17,081 bases of DNA from JBHJGU01 sp050331475 (lineage in GTDB: Bacteria > Pseudomonadota > Alphaproteobacteria > Caulobacterales > Maricaulaceae): NCBI GenBank assembly GCA_050331475.1, contig JBHJGU010000002.1, positions 1-17,081 on the forward strand, given 5' to 3'. Under the pieces are notes generated by a model that was not told the DNA's origin, did no database searches, and saw only the letters and a program-made list of their open reading frames with translations. Shown here piece by piece: positions 13,548 through 17,081 of the stretch (position 1 is the stretch's first letter; every line of letters begins with the position of its first letter). Both the position numbers and the translations under genes were made by a program.

Positions 13548-14012
13548 TTGGTCAAAGATATGATGCGATATGACTGGCTGGCTCAGGAGGCGCTGCGCGG
13601 CGTCGTCCGCGAGGCCTTGCGTCGTGCGGCGCGCGAGGGTCTGCCGGGTCAGCATCATTTCTACATTAGCTTTCGCACGCGCGCGGCGGGCGTGGATATC
13701 GATCAGCAATTGCTGGAAAAATATCCCGACGAAATGACCATCGTGCTGGAGCATCAATTTTGGGATCTCGCCGCGGAGGATGATTTCTTCGAGGTGACGC
13801 TGAAATTCTCCGGCGTGCCGAAATATCTCAAAGTGCCGTACTCGGCTGTTAGCCGGTTTCAAGATCCCAGCGTGGGCTTTGGATTGCAGTTCGACGTGGA
13901 GACCGGGGAGGGCGGCGGCGCGCCCGACGATGGGGGTTCTGACCCCGACGGCCCAGCGGGGCCGGACGGCGACGGCCGGGTGGTTAGCTTGGACGCATTT
14001 CGCAAGCGTTAA
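13548..14012 (+). CDS. sspB: SspB, ClpXP adaptor for ssrA-tagged proteins (alpha type)
   Basis: Adaptor that binds tmRNA-tagged proteins and tethers them to ClpX for degradation. From TTG at 13548 it has 154 residues. The folded domain has MMRYDWLAQEALRGVVREAL (5-24), LPGQHHFYISFRT, YPDEMTIVLEHQFWDL and DPSVGFGLQFDV. A Gly/Asp/Pro-rich linker follows, then VVSLDAFRKR at the very end, probably the ClpX-binding tail. I chose TTG 13548 because GGGGGGA (13534-13540) lies seven bases before it and a promoter-like element sits at 13492-13519; ATG 13560 is the main alternative, and the upstream GTG 13488 precedes that promoter. It follows ssrA by about 110 bases. Confidence 0.92.
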   Translation: MVKDMMRYDWLAQEALRGVVREALRRAAREGLPGQHHFYISFRTRAAGVDIDQQLLEKYPDEMTIVLEHQFWDLAAEDDFFEVTLKFSGVPKYLKVPYSAVSRFQDPSVGFGLQFDVETGEGGGAPDDGGSDPDGPAGPDGDGRVVSLDAFRKR

Positions 14013-14125
14013 ACGAGCACGGCCCAAAGCCGGGGACTTCTGGCCAATGGTTGCGAAAAAACCGCGCGCTCAGAGCCTTCTTAGGGATCACCTCTTAGCC
14101 CTGTTGGACTGTCTAGAATTTGGTG

Positions 14126-14842
14126 ATGGCCGTGAAAATAGTCGCTTGTGCGATCGGCGGGGTCTTCGCAGCGCTGTTCGCCCTGGGCCCGGCGGGCGCC
14201 GATGACCCCACCGAGGACGATCTGTTCGAAGCCGCCGACCAGATCGCCGGATTTCCGGGGGTTGAGGACCTGTTCAAGATGTGCCCGGCGGATTACTGGG
14301 CGAGCCGCAGGCCCTGGTGGAGAGCGGTGTTCGGCGAAGGTCGCGAATGGCGTTTAGCAAGCTGTCAGCAAGACTTGTCCCAATGCGTTAAGGATTGTGT
14401 CGACGGCCATAAAGGATCGGCCTGCACCTCTGTCGCCCAGGTTCTCCAAGAACATGACGATGAGACCTTTGATCAAGACGTGCGCTATGGTTTCGCGTTG
14501 GGTTGCGCGTTGGGCAGCGCAACGGGTTGCACCAATCGCGGCGCTGGGATCCGCAATTATCTCACCGATATTGATCCGTTCATGAACGTCGACTGGAAAA
14601 CGCGACATGTGTGCCTGGTCCGCACATTTGCCGTCGCGTGTGCGGCGGGTAGCGCTTGGGGGTGCTCTATGGAAGGTCAGGCCTATCGCCTGGGCGAGGG
14701 GGTCAAAACAGACTTCACCAAAGCGCGCGCTCGCTTCAACCGCGCCTGTCGCTTAAGCCCAGGAGTGGAACGCGACGAACCGGGCTATGGGTCGTGTCGG
14801 TTTGCCAGGCGTCAGTTAAGTTATATGGTTGATAATGAATAG
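14126..14842 (+). CDS. Secreted cysteine-rich Sel1-like repeat protein
   Basis: A 238-residue protein with signal peptide (about 1-25, ending PAGA before DD), so probably periplasmic or secreted. The mature part has 12 cysteines. Pairs are spaced Cys91-x8-Cys100, Cys127-x7-Cys135 and Cys172-x7-Cys180, in ALGSATGC and AAGSAWGC contexts, like the disulfide-linked alpha/alpha repeats of the Helicobacter cysteine-rich (Hcp) Sel1 proteins. A clear Sel1 unit is MEGQAYRLGEGVKTDFTKARARFNRAC (182-208). The first 75 residues and the 140-162 segment are not repeat-like. TTG and GTG codons precede in frame at 14120 and 14123, but I took the ATG. The Shine-Dalgarno is weak. Function is unknown; such proteins usually mediate protein contacts. 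Confidence 0.72.
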   Translation: MAVKIVACAIGGVFAALFALGPAGADDPTEDDLFEAADQIAGFPGVEDLFKMCPADYWASRRPWWRAVFGEGREWRLASCQQDLSQCVKDCVDGHKGSACTSVAQVLQEHDDETFDQDVRYGFALGCALGSATGCTNRGAGIRNYLTDIDPFMNVDWKTRHVCLVRTFAVACAAGSAWGCSMEGQAYRLGEGVKTDFTKARARFNRACRLSPGVERDEPGYGSCRFARRQLSYMVDNE

Positions 14843-14996
14843 AGGTTGGCCTGGATAGCTAAAAAAAGATTATAGGGATTAGATCGAAAGATCAGGCGTC
14901 AGAGCTGCTTGTCGCGCAGTCACGCTGTAGTGAGCTTGAATCTATGACGAATGTCTTGAAGGACTAACGAGTGTTTCGCTTGCTGTGGAGATGACA

Positions 14997-15599
14997 ATGA
15001 AAAATCTTATGATCGTTGCTGGCGTATTGGGTCTTGGAGCGTGTGCAACGCCGATTTCGACAACGTCGTCTAACACGGCAGTCGCGTCCCCACCTGAGAC
15101 GCGCGAACAATTTGTAAGATTTAGTGACGAATGCATCACCGAACAGGAAGTCGTTGAGGCTCAAAACGCCTGGGGTCAAGGTATTGTCGACATCGGTCAA
15201 GCCTATTCGCAAGGCGGTGATTACGTTGGCGCTGCCTCCGACCACATTAATCAGTTTTACGGGTATGACTTAAGCTTGGTGCTCTTCAAACCAACGCTCG
15301 CGGCGGACGAGCAGTTTCGCGGAGCGTTCGATGGCGCTTTGTCGTATTTCGTCGGCGGCAATCCTTCCTACCCAGAGGACAAAGGTTTCGCGTTGAAACC
15401 ATGGACGAAAGTGCGCTGGGAGAACGCGGGCATAACCAACAATACCTGCAAAATGGCGGTCGCCATGGGGAATTACTATTTTACCCCACAAAAAGGCGAC
15501 GAAACGAAAGTGGAATACACGATCGGCTATGTGAAAGATGTCGACGGCGATTTGCGCATGGTTGTGCATAAATCTTCCCTGCCGTTTGATGGCGAGTAA
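14997..15599 (+). CDS. Lipoprotein with predicted NTF2/SnoaL-like domain
   Basis: A 200-residue protein with a lipobox: MKNLMIVAGVLGLGAC, the acylated Cys being residue 16, so it should be membrane-anchored. A Ser/Thr-rich linker follows (17-35). The domain has VVEAQNAWGQGIVDIGQAY, YGYDLSLVLFKPT, GALSYFVGG, PWTKVRWENAGI, AMGNYYFTPQKGDETKVEYTIGYVKDVDGDLRMVVHKSSLPF; this helix-then-curved-sheet pattern is like SnoaL/NTF2-type proteins. From memory, similar proteins are sometimes labelled phosphoribosyl-AMP cyclohydrolase, but no HisI motif is seen here, so I do not use that name. The start is ATG 14997 because GGAG lies six bases upstream. AT-richer than its neighbours. Function unknown. Confidence 0.78.
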   Translation: MKNLMIVAGVLGLGACATPISTTSSNTAVASPPETREQFVRFSDECITEQEVVEAQNAWGQGIVDIGQAYSQGGDYVGAASDHINQFYGYDLSLVLFKPTLAADEQFRGAFDGALSYFVGGNPSYPEDKGFALKPWTKVRWENAGITNNTCKMAVAMGNYYFTPQKGDETKVEYTIGYVKDVDGDLRMVVHKSSLPFDGE

Positions 15600-15639
15600 C
15601 CCTTTCGATCGACCGGAGTGGGCGTCTTACGTGTAAGCG

Positions 15640-15812
15640 TGCGTGTCGGTCGTGAAAGAAGCGGTCGCAAGCGCCGCGCATGACCAAATCCGCGCGCGGC
15701 CCCGCAACCCGCTCGACCAACAAGCGGCTAACCTGGCTGTCGTCGTGAAACACCACGCCCGTCAACGCGTCGAGTGTAAGCGTCCGGTGAGAGTGCTCTG
15801 GCGCGAGCAGGA
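15640..15812 (-). pseudogene. Probable RusA-like Holliday-junction resolvase remnant
   Basis: Minus-strand reading gives TLDALTGVVFHDDSQVSRLL, then VERVAGPRADLVMRG, which resembles the C-terminal half of RusA-family nucleases, where a D-x-L-x-G ... DDSQV strand is followed by a short basic strand. No N-terminal domain or DLDN motif precedes it, and the frame runs on into unrelated sequence antisense to the lipoprotein gene, so it looks like a truncated fragment. RusA genes travel on prophages, but no other phage gene is visible. Match is by eye on about 35 residues. Confidence 0.35.
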
Positions 15813-15823
15813 TAGTCGTTGAT

Positions 15824-15841
15824 ACGCTGCTTCAGCAGCGT
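15824..15841. repeat. Perfect 18-base hairpin ACGCTGCTTCAGCAGCGT
   Basis: Arms ACGCTGCT and AGCAGCGT are exact complements around TC, so an RNA would fold with 7 base pairs and a TTCA tetraloop. It has no T run on either side, so it is not a standard intrinsic terminator. It sits just downstream of the truncated RusA-like remnant start and upstream of the thioesterase gene, where it could be a dyad operator or an RNA 5' element. Confidence 0.5.
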
Positions 15842-15971
15842 GATGCCAGGGCAAGAGGTACACGTCATAGCCAGCACCGAGGGGCTCCACCATAACCTCC
15901 CAGGTTATTGTTTTGAGCGCCTAGATTGGCTTCGTCTCCGAAAGGTAATCCAAACAGAAAAGGACTCCACA

Positions 15972-16358
15972 ATGAGTAACTTGGCCGAAAGTATGCCGTT
16001 CGCGACCCATCTCGGGATCAATGTGTCTCAAGCAGACAAAAGCAAAGTCATCGGCACAATGACGGTCGAGGCCGAGTACTGCACCGTCGGCGATGCGGCT
16101 CATGGTGGGGCTTTGATGGCGTTTGCAGATTCTGTGGCGGCTATTGGGGCATTCTTAAATCTGCCTGATGGTGCGCAAGGGACCACGACGATCGAGAGCA
16201 AAACCAACTTCCTTGGCCGGGCCGTCAAGGGAACGCAGCTCACTGCGACATCGACTCCGATCTCCGTCGGTCGACGGATTTCTGTTTGGCAAACTGAAAT
16301 TCAGGATAGGGGCGGGAAACAAGTGGGCCTCGTCACGCAGACACAATTGGTCCTCTAG
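15972..16358 (+). CDS. Hotdog-fold PaaI-type thioesterase
   Basis: A 128-residue protein of the hotdog superfamily that usually hydrolyses acyl- or aryl-CoA thioesters; works as a tetramer in the cytosol. The signature GDAAHGGALMAFADSVAAIGA (40-60) has the H-G-G turn (44-46) and Asp53 at the usual catalytic place. TIESKTNFLGRAVKGTQLTATSTPISVGRR and the VWQTEIQDRGGKQVGLVTQT strands complete the fold. The ATG at 15972 has AAAAGGA seven bases upstream; the upstream in-frame residues do not resemble the family. It precedes fumC by 143 bases with an inverted repeat after its stop. The acyl substrate is unknown. Confidence 0.88.
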   Translation: MSNLAESMPFATHLGINVSQADKSKVIGTMTVEAEYCTVGDAAHGGALMAFADSVAAIGAFLNLPDGAQGTTTIESKTNFLGRAVKGTQLTATSTPISVGRRISVWQTEIQDRGGKQVGLVTQTQLVL

Positions 16359-16386
16359 GTGTGAACAACCTTCCGAGAATTCACAC
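16359..16386. repeat. Inverted repeat directly after the thioesterase stop
   Basis: GTGTGAA (16359-16365) and TTCACAC (16380-16386) are exact 7-base arms with a 14-base loop beginning one base after the TAG. It could mark the 3' end of the transcript, but the stem is AT-moderate and no T run follows, so confidence as a terminator is low. Confidence 0.35.
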
Positions 16387-16501
16387 ACACCGCTCGGCGT
16401 TCGGGAACGACGCTCGCCTCGGTCTCGCTCACATTCGCCCCTTCTCTGCGGCGCTGCGGGGCGCCATGTTCGGCGCGCGCCGCCAGTAAAGGATAACCGC
16501 G

Positions 16502-17081
16502 ATGACCGACACCCGCACCGAACGCGACAGCTTTGGCCCCTTGGAGGTTCCCGCGGACCGGTATTGGGGCGCCCAGACTGCGCGATCCTTGATCAATTTC
16601 GCCATTGGCGAGGAGCGCATGCCCGCGCCGATGATCCGCGCGCTCGGGATTATCAAACGCTGCGCGGCGCTGGCGAACATGGATTTGGGCGAGCTGCCCG
16701 CAGACATCGCCGACGCCATCGCCCAAGCCGCCGCCCAAGTCGCCGAAGGCAAGCGCGACGGCGAGTTTCCGCTCTCGGTGTGGCAGACCGGCTCGGGCAC
16801 CCAGTCGAACATGAACGCCAACGAAGTGATCGCCAATTTGGCGATCGACGCCTTGGGCGGGACGGTGGGGTCGAAAGACCCCGTCCACCCCAATGACCAT
16901 TGCAATCGCGGCCAGAGCTCGAACGACACCTTCCCCACCGCCATGCACATTGCGGCCGCCGAAGAAATCCACCACCGGCTGCTGCCCGCCTTGGCGCAAT
17001 TGCGCAACACGCTCAACGACAAGGCGGAAGCCTTTAAGGACCTGATCAAGATCGGCCGCACCCACACCCAAGACGCCACGC
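16502..17081 (+). CDS. fumC: Class II fumarate hydratase (partial, C-terminus beyond right edge)
   Basis: Iron-independent, homotetrameric fumarase of the citric acid cycle, converting fumarate and malate. I read 193 codons from ATG 16502; FumC is about 463 residues, so about 40% is present. Motifs are FGPLEVPADRYWGAQT (11-26), the substrate-site WQTGSGTQSNMNANEV (94-109), RGQSSNDTFPTAMHIAA (136-152) and IGRTHTQDAT (184-193), where H188 aligns with the E. coli catalytic-site histidine. AAAGGA (16488-16493) lies eight bases before the ATG. All visible active-site motifs are intact. It is separate from the thioesterase by 143 bases. Confidence 0.97.
   Translation, partial: MTDTRTERDSFGPLEVPADRYWGAQTARSLINFAIGEERMPAPMIRALGIIKRCAALANMDLGELPADIADAIAQAAAQVAEGKRDGEFPLSVWQTGSGTQSNMNANEVIANLAIDALGGTVGSKDPVHPNDHCNRGQSSNDTFPTAMHIAAAEEIHHRLLPALAQLRNTLNDKAEAFKDLIKIGRTHTQDAT

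Larger units (their letters stand above)
15600..15971. other. 372-base intergenic stretch between lipoprotein and thioesterase genes
   Basis: No complete gene is supported. It holds the RusA-like fragment on the minus strand (about 15640-15812) and the hairpin at 15824-15841. The plus-strand frame leading into the thioesterase is open from 15819, but has no family-like residues before 15972. The final ~100 bases are AT-richer and probably contain the thioesterase promoter, which I could not place. Confidence 0.6.

Noticed and set aside
16355..17071. Long minus-strand open frames opposite fumC
   Set aside because: They are antisense to clear fumarase motifs and result from high-GC codon bias.

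Overview
The window is high-GC, gene-dense chromosomal DNA from an alphaproteobacterium, most likely of the Caulobacterales/Hyphomonadaceae/Parvularcula kind. The best evidence is a circularly permuted, two-piece tmRNA gene (ssrA, about 13118-13434), followed by an alpha-type SspB ending in VVSLDAFRKR, and the gene order hflK-hflC-DUF2065-Do protease. Taxonomy below class level is inference.

Left part (1-3653, all minus strand): miaA (tRNA isopentenyl transferase), ilvC (ketol-acid reductoisomerase), a VTT/DedA-like membrane protein, and the N-terminal three quarters of mreB, which runs off the left edge. serB (phosphoserine phosphatase, plus strand) diverges from miaA with only 29 bases between two GTG starts. 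It meets the Do-family protease gene tail to tail with interleaved stop codons.

Middle (4552-8448, minus strand): the membrane quality-control cluster hflK-hflC-DUF2065-degP/Q. HflK and HflC form the FtsH-modulating SPFH complex and the Do protease works in the periplasm. mrp (Fe-S cluster carrier ATPase) diverges from hflK; the shared intergenic region holds a perfect 7-12-7 inverted repeat around a TTGACT box.

Right-middle (9841-13034): an AT-richer rhodanese gene, then folA, and further on thyA. folA and thyA are separated by a VUT-family transporter gene broken by one in-frame amber codon, and by a sulfotransferase-like gene.

Right part (13035-17081): ssrA (divergent from thyA) and sspB. 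tmRNA tags stalled nascent proteins, and SspB delivers tagged proteins to ClpXP, so maker and reader of the tag lie side by side. Then come a secreted cysteine-rich Sel1-like protein, a lipoprotein with an NTF2-like domain, a 372-base stretch holding a probable RusA-like remnant and a strong hairpin, a hotdog thioesterase, and the 5' part of fumC, cut by the right edge.

Most of the window is housekeeping. I see no CRISPR array, insertion sequence, prophage or tRNA gene, and no convincing new multigene defence or biosynthetic system. The points most worth a second look are the amber-interrupted VUT gene, the ssrA-sspB pairing, the unusual cofactor loop of IlvC, the hflK/mrp inverted repeat and the RusA-like remnant.
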